Positions 22,401-36,184 of a DNA stretch of 64,000 bases are shown piece by piece. Where the stretch lies: contig CM043875.1 of the NCBI GenBank assembly GCA_023846275.1, positions 7,948,553 through 8,012,552 on the forward strand. The letters are read 5' to 3'. Within the stretch, counting starts at the first letter, position 1, and every line of letters starts with the position of its first letter. The notes under the pieces were generated by a model that ran no database searches, was not told where the DNA came from, and was given only the letters and a program-made list of their open reading frames with translations. Made by a program: the position numbers and the translations under genes. This DNA comes from Vanilla planifolia. Lineage: Eukaryota; Streptophyta; Magnoliopsida; Asparagales; Orchidaceae.

Positions 22401-23656
22401 AAAGAGTGCATATTTGGTGAAGTTGAACTTGAGTGATTATATGTTATGATATTATTATATTAGATAATATAATCAGATAAATATGCATTGAGAGAACTAA
22501 TCTTGAGTGATTTGTATAATATGATATTTTTATATTATACAATAGGATCATTTGTTAGTATAAGAGAACGTATTATTAAACTATATTAGATAATCAATTC
22601 ATTTATTAATATTGTATAATATGATCATTATAGATTACATTTGAAATTACTAGTTCGATTGAATTTTGAGAAATTTTGATATAGCTATTGGGGGTTATTT
22701 AAAGCCATCATAAAGCTTTTTGATGCTTATAAAAGAAGAGTTTAAACATAATGAATAAGCTAATGATGAACTGCATATCATTTGGAGTAAATTATACATG
22801 AACATCATCATACACATCAAGGAGATTGGGAAAAAAGCAAGTTAGAGTTGAAAGTTTCATTCTTTACCATTTCTTAACATCCAATGCATTGATCTAAGTT
22901 GAAAAATGACAAAGGAAAGAAGGGTGAGATTCATTGCCACAAGTGTAATGAATAGGGACATTACTATTCTAATTGTCCAAAGTTGGTAGAGAGGAAAAAC
23001 ATGGAAAAGAACAATTTTAAGAAGGTCAAGAAGAAGCAGACCATGATGACTACTTAGAGCAATTAAAAATTAACTATAGCATACTCTAGTAGTAAGGAGA
23101 GTGGAGAAAAGAATAATTTGATTTGTCTTATAGTTAAGTACAATGCATCCTCAAATGATGAGAAAAGTGGAGAAGTAATTTGTCATATGGCACTTCATAA
23201 TAACTCATCCAAAAGTGAAAACAATAAGGTAAGAAAACTCACTTATAATGAATTAGAAAGTAATTTAATTGAATTTATGAATGCTTTTAAAGTTCTTTCT
23301 AAGAAATATAAAAAGTTGTAAAAGGATCATAATGAATACCTTATATTGTGCAAAGATTTAAATGAAAAGAATGTATGGCATTTATATGGCTTGAAAAAGC
23401 TAGGATGTCTTAGGTCATTCTTGTGTTTGATGAGTTAAGCCAAAATTATTTAGTATTTTGTTCTAATAAATTTTTTTTAATGTGAAATAGGTTTAGTTTT
23501 GAAGAACATATTATGTATTTTTAAAGATAATAAATTAGTTGTCTTCAAAACATCTTGAAGTGTTCAGCAAGCTTCAAGGATTGAAGATGTATACATAAAC
23601 TTTAAAAATATTTTTTTATAAAATCAAATGTTAGCTTATTTATTATTAATCATAAG
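19481..23656 (+). repeat. Array copy 5 (4176 bp)
   Basis: Same states as copy 4 at all noticed sites, consistent with a direct duplication of the neighbouring unit. It is the last copy carrying the G at the 4724-equivalent. Confidence 0.97.
22893..23435 (+). pseudogene. gag: Broken Copia-like gag fragment (copy 5)
   Basis: Same relic and stops as copy 1; CAG codon state. Longest open piece 23118-23321. Confidence 0.72.
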
Positions 23657-26600
23657 ATACATCTCTTTATTCATATCTCTTTCAAATACAACTTAAACAT
23701 CCAAATTGTTCAAAATTTTTCTTGATTTAGGAGACATATTAGATTTCTCATTTAACTAACCTTGATCACCTCCTTTAATCACCATAAATTAGTTAATTTT
23801 ACTTATATATCTTTTCCAAATTTCATGTTAGGTTAATTATTAAATTTTGTTTAAATTAAAAAAATAAAATCTAACAAAAATAATTCTATTAAAATTTCAT
23901 AAGTAAAAAAAATAATATCTTAAGCCAAAACTCTGAGCATGTCCTAAGTGCAAAGCACTCAACTCGACCAAGCCTGAGCAAGCTTAGGAAGCCTCAGGTT
24001 AGTAAACTAACTCAAACAAAGTCATAATGGTCCTAAACTTAGTTAGAGTGCAGCCCTAAACCAAAATGGGGTAAGATCAAAGTATGCAGTGTGTTTGGTT
24101 GAACCTATAATCATGTTAAACCTGTATGCATACGAGTGGCCCTCGTGATAAAATACTAAGCACATAAGTGACAGCCAACCCCATGTTTCGACTCGACCTA
24201 TAGTCGTATAAACTTTATTATAAAGTCTAAACATCAATTTATTTGACAATGTGAGACTAAAATCCATTCTAGCACCAACCCTAAAATAGCAATTTGTGAG
24301 TTTTTTTCACTATCCAATCATTAATTGGATGATGGAGCCTTTCATCAGCTTGTAGGCATTCATTCAAGGCTTGAAATTAGATGATCAATATCTTGACTGA
24401 TTTAATCAAATGACTTTAATTGATTTCATATTTTTAAATGATCTATCCTTCACTCAGATGACCAAGATATCTCCATTTTAAATTCTATGATTGAGATTAT
24501 TTTCATCTTTACCTTTGATGAATTGAATAATTCAGATCTCATCTGACATGATTAGATGGCCCAGATCTAATCCTCTGTAATCCAACAATCCATAATTTAT
24601 TTTCATTTATATTCATTGATCTGACGATCTAGATCTTCTCTAATTGAGCTCAATGGCTCTAGTTGATCTTGCATAATGGCTATTTTCTTAGCCATTATTT
24701 AAGCAATTAAAGATGTTGTTTGGAAGAGATTTTTAAGATATTTGATGAGAGCTTATGAGAGCATTTTTCCTTGACTTTGCAATGGTTATGATTAAGGTTT
24801 TTTTTATAAAAACATAACTTTATGAATGAAATTACTAATAAAAGTCAACAAAACTACGAGATCTTAAAAAAATACTATGTGATACTCCTCTAAGGTAAAC
24901 TCTCCTAGTAATACTTTACGGCTTAGTACTACTAAAAAAATTTCAAATTCTTCTAGATAAGCCTAAATTCTTAAATATTTCATTCAATTATTCTTTTCAT
25001 TATTTTGAGTTTATTATCTTTTTTTATTCTCAAACAAGCATAGGAAACATTATATGTTTGTTTAGAATTTTTTTATTGTATTCATATATTTTGTTTTGGG
25101 TTAGGCAAACTAGTATTTGTTAAAACCCAAGTTCAATTTAATCTCATTAAAAAACCAAGTTTGGGTTGAACAGATACTAAAGATCCTTCATGTGCTTTCC
25201 AATAAGTATAATCCACTTATCACTACCATCAATTTTGAAAATAACCTATTATGGATAAGAAGTATATCAAGGATTATTATGTATCAAGAATTTCAACTTA
25301 AAAATAAAAAAAGTTTGAACAATAAAATTTTTATCCTTACTCAGTGAAAGAATACCTAATATATATAAAATATCATTAAGAAACCAAAATTCAACTAAAT
25401 GACTAGTCATAATTGATGAAATAATAAAAGAAATATTAAATATAAAATCAAATCATATGTTAGGATCCAAAGGAAAGAATTCTTAAGCTATACATAAGAC
25501 TTCTACATTATGAAAAAGAAAAAATGTTATGGAAAACCATATACTAGCTCTTATAAAAGTGAATGATATTCTCCTTAAAGATATCTCACAAGTCTAAAAT
25601 TATAGACTCTGTTATAAAACAATAATAGAAATAGTTATAGGTCTAAACTTTCAAGCAAATAAAGAGATTGCTAATGAATAATTACTAGAGGATAATAAAA
25701 CTAATGTTAATACATTTAAAGAACTAGAATTTAGTTATAATAATGAATTATCAAATAAATTGATTAATAATAGCAAATCAAATAAATATTATAAAGAATT
25801 TAATAATAATGAATTAGTAGAGGAAAGAATCATTCCATTAGAAAGTAGTTTAGAGAAATCATGTGATAAAATTTATTGAATCCTTGGTCCACATTTTATT
25901 ATTTCGATAACCATAAAATTATTTTATTCTTTATTTCTTTATTTCAAATTATACATCTTAAGATTAATAGGTGAATCAATTAAAAACTTTGGTCGTGACT
26001 CAAAGGATTCATTGGTAGCGTTTGGTGAGAAGGTATCTGTCACCAAACATGAATCTTAAGAAAAAAAAGAGAAAACTTTTGTGGAGGTTTTTTATTTTGG
26101 TTCCAATATGAAAAATTTATAATAATTTACTTGAGACATTTAAATTATAATGAGTCTTTGAATGAGTGTATCAAATGTTTTTATAAACATTCATCTACTC
26201 AACTAGGTAAACTTAAAGTTTATATTTTACTTAGGTTTTCTAACATATAAATATGCTTTAATAAAGATTAATATATAAGTTTGTATTAACAAGACATCGT
26301 CAATACACTTTGAATACAAAATCTTAACCTTGGGTAAGGTAGGTTATATTGTACACTATGTTGTACTCACATATGACATGATTAGTTCATTTGTGTATGT
26401 ATGAATGATGCTAGAATAGTTTAATTGAACTTCGTGTAGAGTTCTACATCATTGTATGAAACGATCCCACTTGTCATATAATATGATTAGTTTGTATTAA
26501 CAATCACTCTTGCCTAATCATATAATGAATTAATATAATATGATTATGCATATTGTATACTAGAATTATACCAAATAAAGAGTGCATATTTGGTGAAGTT

Positions 26601-27832
26601 GAACTTGAGTGATTATATGTTATGATATTATTATATTAGATAATATAATCAGATAAATATGCATTGAGAGAACTAATCTTGAGTGATTTGTATAATATGA
26701 TATTTTTATATTATACAATAGGATCATTTGTTAGTATAAGAGAACGTATTATTAAACTATATTAGATAATCAATTCATTTATTAATATTGTATAATATGA
26801 TCATTATAGATTACATTTGAAATTACTAGTTCGATTGAATTTTGAGAAATTTTGATATAGCTATTGGGGGTTATTTAAAGCCATCATAAAGCTTTTTGAT
26901 GCTTATAAAAGAAGAGTTTAAACATAATGAATAAGCTAATGATGAACTGCATATCATTTGGAGTAAATTATACATGAACATCATCATACACATCAAGGAG
27001 ATTGGGAAAAAAGCAAGTTAGAGTTGAAAGTTTCATTCTTTACCATTTCTTAACATCCAATGCATTGATCTAAGTTGAAAAATGACAAAGGAAAGAAGGG
27101 TGAGATTCATTGCCACAAGTGTAATGAATAGGGACATTACTATTCTAATTGTCCAAAGTTGGTAGAGAGGAAAAACATGGAAAAGAACAATTTTAAGAAG
27201 GTCAAGAAGAAGCAGACCATGATGACTACTTAGAGCAATTAAAAATTAACTATAGCATACTCTAGTAGTAAGGAGAGTGGAGAAAAGAATAATTTGATTT
27301 GTCTTATAGTTAAGTACAATGCATCCTCAAATGATGAGAAAAGTGGAGAAGTAATTTGTCATATGGCACTTCATAATAACTCATCCAAAAGTGAAAACAA
27401 TAAGGTAAGAAAACTCACTTATAATGAATTAGAAAGTAATTTAATTGAATTTATGAATGCTTTTAAAGTTCTTTCTAAGAAATATAAAAAGTTGTAAAAG
27501 GATCATAATGAATACCTTATATTGTGCAAAGATTTAAATGAAAAGAATGTATGGCATTTATATGGCTTGAAAAAGCTAGGATGTCTTAGGTCATTCTTGT
27601 GTTTGATGAGTTAAGCCAAAATTATTTAGTATTTTGTTCTAATAATTTTTTTTTAATGTGAAATAGGTTTAGTTTTGAAGAACATATTATGTATTTTTAA
27701 AGATAATAAATTAGTTGTCTTCAAAACATCTTGAAGTGTTCAGCAAGCTTCAAGGATTGAAGATGTATACATAAACTTTAAAAATATTTTTTTATAAAAT
27801 CAAATGTTAGCTTATTTATTATTAATCATAAG
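23657..27832 (+). repeat. Array copy 6 (4176 bp)
   Basis: T8 run; A at the 4724-equivalent; T at the 5339-equivalent; G at the 5683-equivalent; T9 at the 6766-equivalent. Its second half resembles copy 3 rather than copies 5 or 7, which starts a second round of the three-unit pattern seen in copies 3-5. Confidence 0.97.
27069..27611 (+). pseudogene. gag: Broken Copia-like gag fragment (copy 6)
   Basis: Same relic and stops as copy 1; CAG codon state. Longest open piece 27294-27497. Confidence 0.72.
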
Positions 27833-30800
27833 ATACATCTCTTTATTCATATCTCTTTCAAATACAACTTAAACATCCAAATTGTTCAAAATTTTTCTTG
27901 ATTTAGGAGACATATTAGATTTCTCATTTAACTAACCTTGATCACCTCCTTTAATCACCATAAATTAGTTAATTTTACTTATATATCTTTTCCAAATTTC
28001 ATGTTAGGTTAATTATTAAATTTTGTTTAAATTAAAAAAATAAAATCTAACAAAAATAATTCTATTAAAATTTCATAAGTAAAAAAAATAATATCTTAAG
28101 CCAAAACTCTGAGCATGTCCTAAGTGCAAAGCACTCAACTCGACCAAGCCTGAGCAAGCTTAGGAAGCCTCAGGTTAGTAAACTAACTCAAACAAAGTCA
28201 TAATGGTCCTAAACTTAGTTAGAGTGCAGCCCTAAACCAAAATGGGGTAAGATCAAAGTATGCAGTGTGTTTGGTTGAACCTATAATCATGTTAAACCTG
28301 TATGCATACGAGTGGCCCTCGTGATAAAATACTAAGCACATAAGTGACAGCCAACCCCATGTTTCGACTCGACCTATAGTCGTATAAACTTTATTATAAA
28401 GTCTAAACATCAATTTATTTGACAATGTGAGACTAAAATCCATTCTAGCACCAACCCTAAAATAGCAATTTGTGAGTTTTTTTCACTATCCAATCATTAA
28501 TTGGATGATGGAGCCTTTCATCAGCTTGTAGGCATTCATTCAAGGCTTGAAATTAGATGATCAATATCTTGACTGATTTAATCAAATGACTTTAATTGAT
28601 TTCATATTTTTAAATGATCTATCCTTCACTCAGATGACCAAGATATCTCCATTTTAAATTCTATGATTGAGATTATTTTCATCTTTACCTTTGATGAATT
28701 GAATAATTCAGATCTCATCTGACATGATTAGATGGCCCAGATCTAATCCTCTGTAATCCAACAATCCATAATTTATTTTCATTTATATTCATTGATCTGA
28801 CGATCTAGATCTTCTCTAATTGAGCTCAATGGCTCTAGTTGATCTTGCATAATGGCTATTTTCTTAGCCATTATTTAAGCAATTAAAGATGTTGTTTGGA
28901 AGAGATTTTTAAGATATTTGATGAGAGCTTATGAGAGCATTTTTCCTTGACTTTGCAATGGTTATGATTAAGGTTTTTTTTATAAAAACATAACTTTATG
29001 AATGAAATTACTAATAAAAGTCAACAAAACTACGAGATCTTAAAAAAATACTATGTGATACTCCTCTAAGGTAAACTCTCCTAGTAATACTTTACGGCTT
29101 AGTACTACTAAAAAAATTTCAAATTCTTCTAGATAAGCCTAAATTCTTAAATATTTCATTCAATTATTCTTTTCATTATTTTGAGTTTATTATCTTTTTT
29201 TATTCTCAAACAAGCATAGGAAACATTATATGTTTGTTTAGAATTTTTTTATTGTATTCATATATTTTGTTTTGGGTTAGGCAAACTAGTATTTGTTAAA
29301 ACCCAAGTTCAATTTAATCTCATTAAAAAACCAAGTTTGGGTTGAACAGATACTAAAGATCCTTCATGTGCTTTCCAATAAGTATAATCCACTTATCACT
29401 ACCATCAATTTTGAAAATAACCTATTATGGATAAGAAGTATATCAAGGATTATTATGTATCAAGAATTTCAACTTAAAAATAAAAAAAGTTTGAACAATA
29501 AAATTTTTATCCTTACTCAGTGAAAGAATACCTAATATATATAAAATATCATTAAGAAACCAAAATTCAACTAAATGACTAGTCATAATTGATGAAATAA
29601 TAAAAGAAATATTAAATATAAAATCAAATCATATGTTAGGATCCAAAGGAAAGAATTCTTAAGCTATACATAAGACTTCTACATTATGAAAAAGAAAAAA
29701 TGTTATGGAAAACCATATACTAGCTCTTATAAAAGTGAATGATATTCTCCTTAAAGATATCTCACAAGTCTAAAATTATAGACTCTGTTATAAAACAATA
29801 ATAGAAATAGTTATAGGTCTAAACTTTCAAGCAAATAAAGAGATTGCTAATGAATAATTACTAGAGGATAATAAAACTAATGTTAATACATTTAAAGAAC
29901 TAGAATTTAGTTATAATAATGAATTATCAAATAAATTGATTAATAATAGCAAATCAAATAAATATTATAAAGAATTTAATAATAATGAATTAGTAGAGGA
30001 AAGAATCATTCCATTAGAAAGTAGTTTAGAGAAATCATGTGATAAAATTTATTGAATCCTTGGTCCACATTTTATTATTTCGATAACCATAAAATTATTT
30101 TATTCTTTATTTCTTTATTTCAAATTATACATCTTAAGATTAATAGGTGAATCAATTAAAAACTTTGGTCGTGACTCAAAGGATTCATTGGTAGCGTTTG
30201 GTGAGAAGGTATCTGTCACCAAACATGAATCTTAAGAAAAAAAAGAGAAAACTTTTGTGGAGGTTTTTTATTTTGGTTCCAATATGAAAAATTTATAATA
30301 ATTTACTTGAGACATTTAAATTATAATGAGTCTTTGAATGAGTGTATCAAATGTTTTTATAAACATTCATCTACTCAACTAGGTAAACTTAAAGTTTATA
30401 TTTTACTTAGGTTTTCTAACATATAAATATGCTTTAATAAAGATTAATATATAAGTTTGTATTAACAAGACATCGTCAATACACTTTGAATACAAAATCT
30501 TAACCTTGGGTAAGGTAGGTTATATTGTACACTATGTTGTACTCACATATGACATGATTAGTTCATTTGTGTATGTATGAATGATGCTAGAATAGTTTAA
30601 TTGAACTTCGTGTAGAGTTCTACATCATTGTATGAAACGATCCCACTTGTCATATAATATGATTAGTTTGTATTAACAATCACTCTTGCCTAATCATATA
30701 ATGAATTAATATAATATGATTATGCATATTGTATACTACAATTATACCAAATAAAGAGTGCATATTTGGTGAAGTTGAACTTGAGTGATTATATGTTATG

Positions 30801-32008
30801 ATATTATTATATTAGATAATATAATCAGATAAATATGCATTGAGAGAACTAATCTTGAGTGATTTGTATAATATGATATTTTTATATTATACAATAGGAT
30901 CATTTGTTAGTATAAGAGAACGTATTATTAAACTATATTAGATAATCAATTCATTTATTAATATTGTATAATATGATCATTATAGATTACATTTGAAATT
31001 ACTAGTTCGATTGAATTTTGAGAAATTTTGATATAGCTATTGGGGGTTATTTAAAGCCATCATAAAGCTTTTTGATGCTTATAAAAGAAGAGTTTAAACA
31101 TAATGAATAAGCTAATGATGAACTGCATATCATTTGGAGTAAATTATACATGAACATCATCATACACATCAAGGAGATTGGGAAAAAAGCAAGTTAGAGT
31201 TGAAAGTTTCATTCTTTACCATTTCTTAACATCCAATGCATTGATCTAAGTTGAAAAATGACAAAGGAAAGAAGGGTGAGATTCATTGCCACAAGTGTAA
31301 TGAATAGGGACATTACTATTCTAATTGTCCAAAGTTGGTAGAGAGGAAAAACATGGAAAAGAACAATTTTAAGAAGGTCAAGAAGAAGCAGACCATGATG
31401 ACTACTTAGAGCAATTAAAAATTAACTATAGCATACTCTAGTAGTAAGGAGAGTGGAGAAAAGAATAATTTGATTTGTCTTATAGTTAAGTACAATGCAT
31501 CCTCAAATGATGAGAAAAGTGGAGAAGTAATTTGTCATATGGCACTTCATAATAACTCATCCAAAAGTGAAAACAATAAGGTAAGAAAACTCACTTATAA
31601 TGAATTAGAAAGTAATTTAATTGAATTTATGAATGCTTTTAAAGTTCTTTCTAAGAAATATAAAAAGTTGTAAAAGGATCATAATGAATACCTTATATTG
31701 TGCAAAGATTTAAATGAAAAGAATGTATGGCATTTATATGGCTTGAAAAAGCTAGGATGTCTTAGGTCATTCTTGTGTTTGATGAGTTAAGCCAAAATTA
31801 TTTAGTATTTTGTTCTAATAAATTTTTTTTAATGTGAAATAGGTTTAGTTTTGAAGAACATATTATGTATTTTTAAAGATAATAAATTAGTTGTCTTCAA
31901 AACATCTTGAAGTGTTCAGCAAGCTTCAAGGATTGAAGATGTATACATAAACTTTAAAAATATTTTTTTATAAAATCAAATGTTAGCTTATTTATTATTA
32001 ATCATAAG
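27833..32008 (+). repeat. Array copy 7 (4176 bp)
   Basis: T8 run; A at the 4724-equivalent; T at the 5339-equivalent; C at the 5683-equivalent; A at the 6766-equivalent. It is the last copy with T at the 5339-equivalent. Confidence 0.97.
31245..31787 (+). pseudogene. gag: Broken Copia-like gag fragment (copy 7)
   Basis: Same relic and stops as copy 1; CAG codon state. Longest open piece 31470-31673. Confidence 0.72.
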
Positions 32009-35000
32009 ATACATCTCTTTATTCATATCTCTTTCAAATACAACTTAAACATCCAAATTGTTCAAAATTTTTCTTGATTTAGGAGACATATTAGATTTCT
32101 CATTTAACTAACCTTGATCACCTCCTTTAATCACCATAAATTAGTTAATTTTACTTATATATCTTTTCCAAATTTCATGTTAGGTTAATTATTAAATTTT
32201 GTTTAAATTAAAAAAATAAAATCTAACAAAAATAATTCTATTAAAATTTCATAAGTAAAAAAAATAATATCTTAAGCCAAAACTCTGAGCATGTCCTAAG
32301 TGCAAAGCACTCAACTCGACCAAGCCTGAGCAAGCTTAGGAAGCCTCAGGTTAGTAAACTAACTCAAACAAAGTCATAATGGTCCTAAACTTAGTTAGAG
32401 TGCAGCCCTAAACCAAAATGGGGTAAGATCAAAGTATGCAGTGTGTTTGGTTGAACCTATAATCATGTTAAACCTGTATGCATACGAGTGGCCCTCGTGA
32501 TAAAATACTAAGCACATAAGTGACAGCCAACCCCATGTTTCGACTCGACCTATAGTCGTATAAACTTTATTATAAAGTCTAAACATCAATTTATTTGACA
32601 ATGTGAGACTAAAATCCATTCTAGCACCAACCCTAAAATAGCAATTTGTGAGTTTTTTTCACTATCCAATCATTAATTGGATGATGGAGCCTTTCATCAG
32701 CTTGTAGGCATTCATTCAAGGCTTGAAATTAGATGATCAATATCTTGACTGATTTAATCAAATGACTTTAATTGATTTCATATTTTTAAATGATCTATCC
32801 TTCACTCAGATGACCAAGATATCTCCATTTTAAATTCTATGATTGAGATTATTTTCATCTTTACCTTTGATGAATTGAATAATTCAGATCTCATCTGACA
32901 TGATTAGATGGCCCAGATCTAATCCTCTGTAATCCAACAATCCATAATTTATTTTCATTTATATTCATTGATCTGACGATCTAGATCTTCTCTAATTGAG
33001 CTCAATGGCTCTAGTTGATCTTGCATAATGGCTATTTTCTTAGCCATTATTTAAGCAATTAAAGATGTTGTTTGGAAGAGATTTTTAAGATATTTGATGA
33101 GAGCTTATGAGAGCATTTTTCCTTGACTTTGCAATGGTTATGATTAAGGTTTTTTTTATAAAAACATAACTTTATGAATGAAATTACTAATAAAAGTCAA
33201 CAAAACTACGAGATCTTAAAAAAATACTATGTGATACTCCTCTAAGGTAAACTCTCCTAGTAATACTTTACGGCTTAGTACTACTAAAAAAATTTCAAAT
33301 TCTTCTAGATAAGCCTAAATTCTTAAATATTTCATTCAATTATTCTTTTCATTATTTTGAGTTTATTATCTTTTTTTATTCTCAAACAAGCATAGGAAAC
33401 ATTATATGTTTGTTTAGAATTTTTTTATTGTATTCATATATTTTGTTTTGGGTTAGGCAAACTAGTATTTGTTAAAACCCAAGTTCAATTTAATCTCATT
33501 AAAAAACCAAGTTTGGGTTGAACAGATACTAAAGATCCTTCATGTGCTTTCCAATAAGTATAATCCACTTATCACTACCATCAATTTTGAAAATAACCTA
33601 TTATGGATAAGAAGTATATCAAGGATTATTATGTATCAAGAATTTCAACTTAAAAATAAAAAAAGTTTGAACAATAAAATTTTTATCCTTACTCAGTGAA
33701 AGAATACCTAATATATATAAAATATCATTAAGAAACCAAAATTCAACTAAATGACTAGTCATAATTGATGAAATAATAAAAGAAATATTAAATATAAAAT
33801 CAAATCATATGTTAGGATCCAAAGGAAAGAATTCTTAAGCTATACATAAGACTTCTACATTATGAAAAAGAAAAAATGTTATGGAAAACCATATACTAGC
33901 TCTTATAAAAGTGAATGATATTCTCCTTAAAGATATCTCACAAGTCTAAAATTATAGACTCTGTTATAAAACAATAATAGAAATAGTTATAGGTCTAAAC
34001 TTTCAAGCAAATAAAGAGATTGCTAATGAATAATTACTAGAGGATAATAAAACTAATGTTAATACATTTAAAGAACTAGAATTTAGTTATAATAATGAAT
34101 TATCAAATAAATTGATTAATAATAGCAAATCAAATAAATATTATAAAGAATTTAATAATAATGAATTAGTAGAGGAAAGAATCATTCCATTAGAAAGTAG
34201 TTTAGAGAAATCATGTGATAAAATTTATTGAATCCTTGGTCCACATTTTATTATTTCGATAACCATAAAATTATTTTATTCTTTATTTCTTTATTTCAAA
34301 TTATACATCTTAAGATTAATAGGTGAATCAATTAAAAACTTTGGTCGTGACTCAAAGGATTCATTGGTAGCGTTTGGTGAGAAGGTATCTGTCACCAAAC
34401 ATGAATCTTAAGAAAAAAAAGAGAAAACTTTTGTGGAGGTTTTTTATTTTGGTTCCAATATGAAAAATTTATAATAATTTACTTGAGACATTTAAATTAT
34501 AATGAGTCTTTGAATGAGTGTATCAAATGTTTTTATAAACATTCATCTACTCAACTAGGTAAACTTAAAGATTATATTTTACTTAGGTTTTCTAACATAT
34601 AAATATGCTTTAATAAAGATTAATATATAAGTTTGTATTAACAAGACATCGTCAATACACTTTGAATACAAAATCTTAACCTTGGGTAAGGTAGGTTATA
34701 TTGTACACTATGTTGTACTCACATATGACATGATTAGTTCATTTGTGTATGTATGAATGATGCTAGAATAGTTTAATTGAACTTCGTGTAGAGTTCTACA
34801 TCATTGTATGAAACGATCCCACTTGTCATATAATATGATTAGTTTGTATTAACAATCACTCTTGCCTAATCATATAATGAATTAATATAATATGATTATG
34901 CATATTGTATACTACAATTATACCAAATAAAGAGTGCATATTTGGTGAAGTTGAACTTGAGTGATTATATGTTATGATATTATTATATTAGATAATATAA

Positions 35001-36184
35001 TCAGATAAATATGCATTGAGAGAACTAATCTTGAGTGATTTGTATAATATGATATTTTTATATTATACAATAGGATCATTTGTTAGTATAAGAGAACGTA
35101 TTATTAAACTATATTAGATAATCAATTCATTTATTAATATTGTATAATATGATCATTATAGATTACATTTGAAATTACTAGTTCGATTGAATTTTGAGAA
35201 ATTTTGATATAGCTATTGGGGGTTATTTAAAGCCATCATAAAGCTTTTTGATGCTTATAAAAGAAGAGTTTAAACATAATGAATAAGCTAATGATGAACT
35301 GCATATCATTTGGAGTAAATTATACATGAACATCATCATACACATCAAGGAGATTGGGAAAAAAGCAAGTTAGAGTTGAAAGTTTCATTCTTTACCATTT
35401 CTTAACATCCAATGCATTGATCTAAGTTGAAAAATGACAAAGGAAAGAAGGGTGAGATTCATTGCCACAAGTGTAATGAATAGGGACATTACTATTCTAA
35501 TTGTCCAAAGTTGGTAGAGAGGAAAAACATGGAAAAGAACAATTTTAAGAAGGTCAAGAAGAAGCAGACCATGATGACTACTTAGAGCAATTAAAAATTA
35601 ACTATAGCATACTCTAGTAGTAAGGAGAGTGGAGAAAAGAATAATTTGATTTGTCTTATAGTTAAGTACAATGCATCCTCAAATGATGAGAAAAGTGGAG
35701 AAGTAATTTGTCATATGGCACTTCATAATAACTCATCCAAAAGTGAAAACAATAAGGTAAGAAAACTCACTTATAATGAATTAGAAAGTAATTTAATTGA
35801 ATTTATGAATGCTTTTAAAGTTCTTTCTAAGAAATATAAAAAGTTGTAAAAGGATCATAATGAATACCTTATATTGTGCAAAGATTTAAATGAAAAGAAT
35901 GTATGGCATTTATATGGCTTGAAAAAGCTAGGATGTCTTAGGTCATTCTTGTGTTTGATGAGTTAAGCCAAAATTATTTAGTATTTTGTTCTAATAAATT
36001 TTTTTTAATGTGAAATAGGTTTAGTTTTGAAGAACATATTATGTATTTTTAAAGATAATAAATTAGTTGTCTTCAAAACATCTTGAAGTGTTCAGCAAGC
36101 TTCAAGGATTGAAGATGTATACATAAACTTTAAAAATATTTTTTTATAAAATCAAATGTTAGCTTATTTATTATTAATCATAAG
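32009..36184 (+). repeat. Array copy 8 (4176 bp), mosaic unit
   Basis: The first half carries copy 2-7 states (T8 run, A at the 4087-equivalent, T at the 4262-equivalent). From the 5339-equivalent (34571, A) it takes the state of copies 9-15, but it still has C at the 6333-equivalent. It therefore bridges the two blocks and is where an exchange is most likely recorded. Confidence 0.97.
35421..35963 (+). pseudogene. gag: Broken Copia-like gag fragment (copy 8)
   Basis: Same relic and stops as copy 1. It keeps the CAG codon, unlike copy 9. Longest open piece 35646-35849. Confidence 0.72.
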
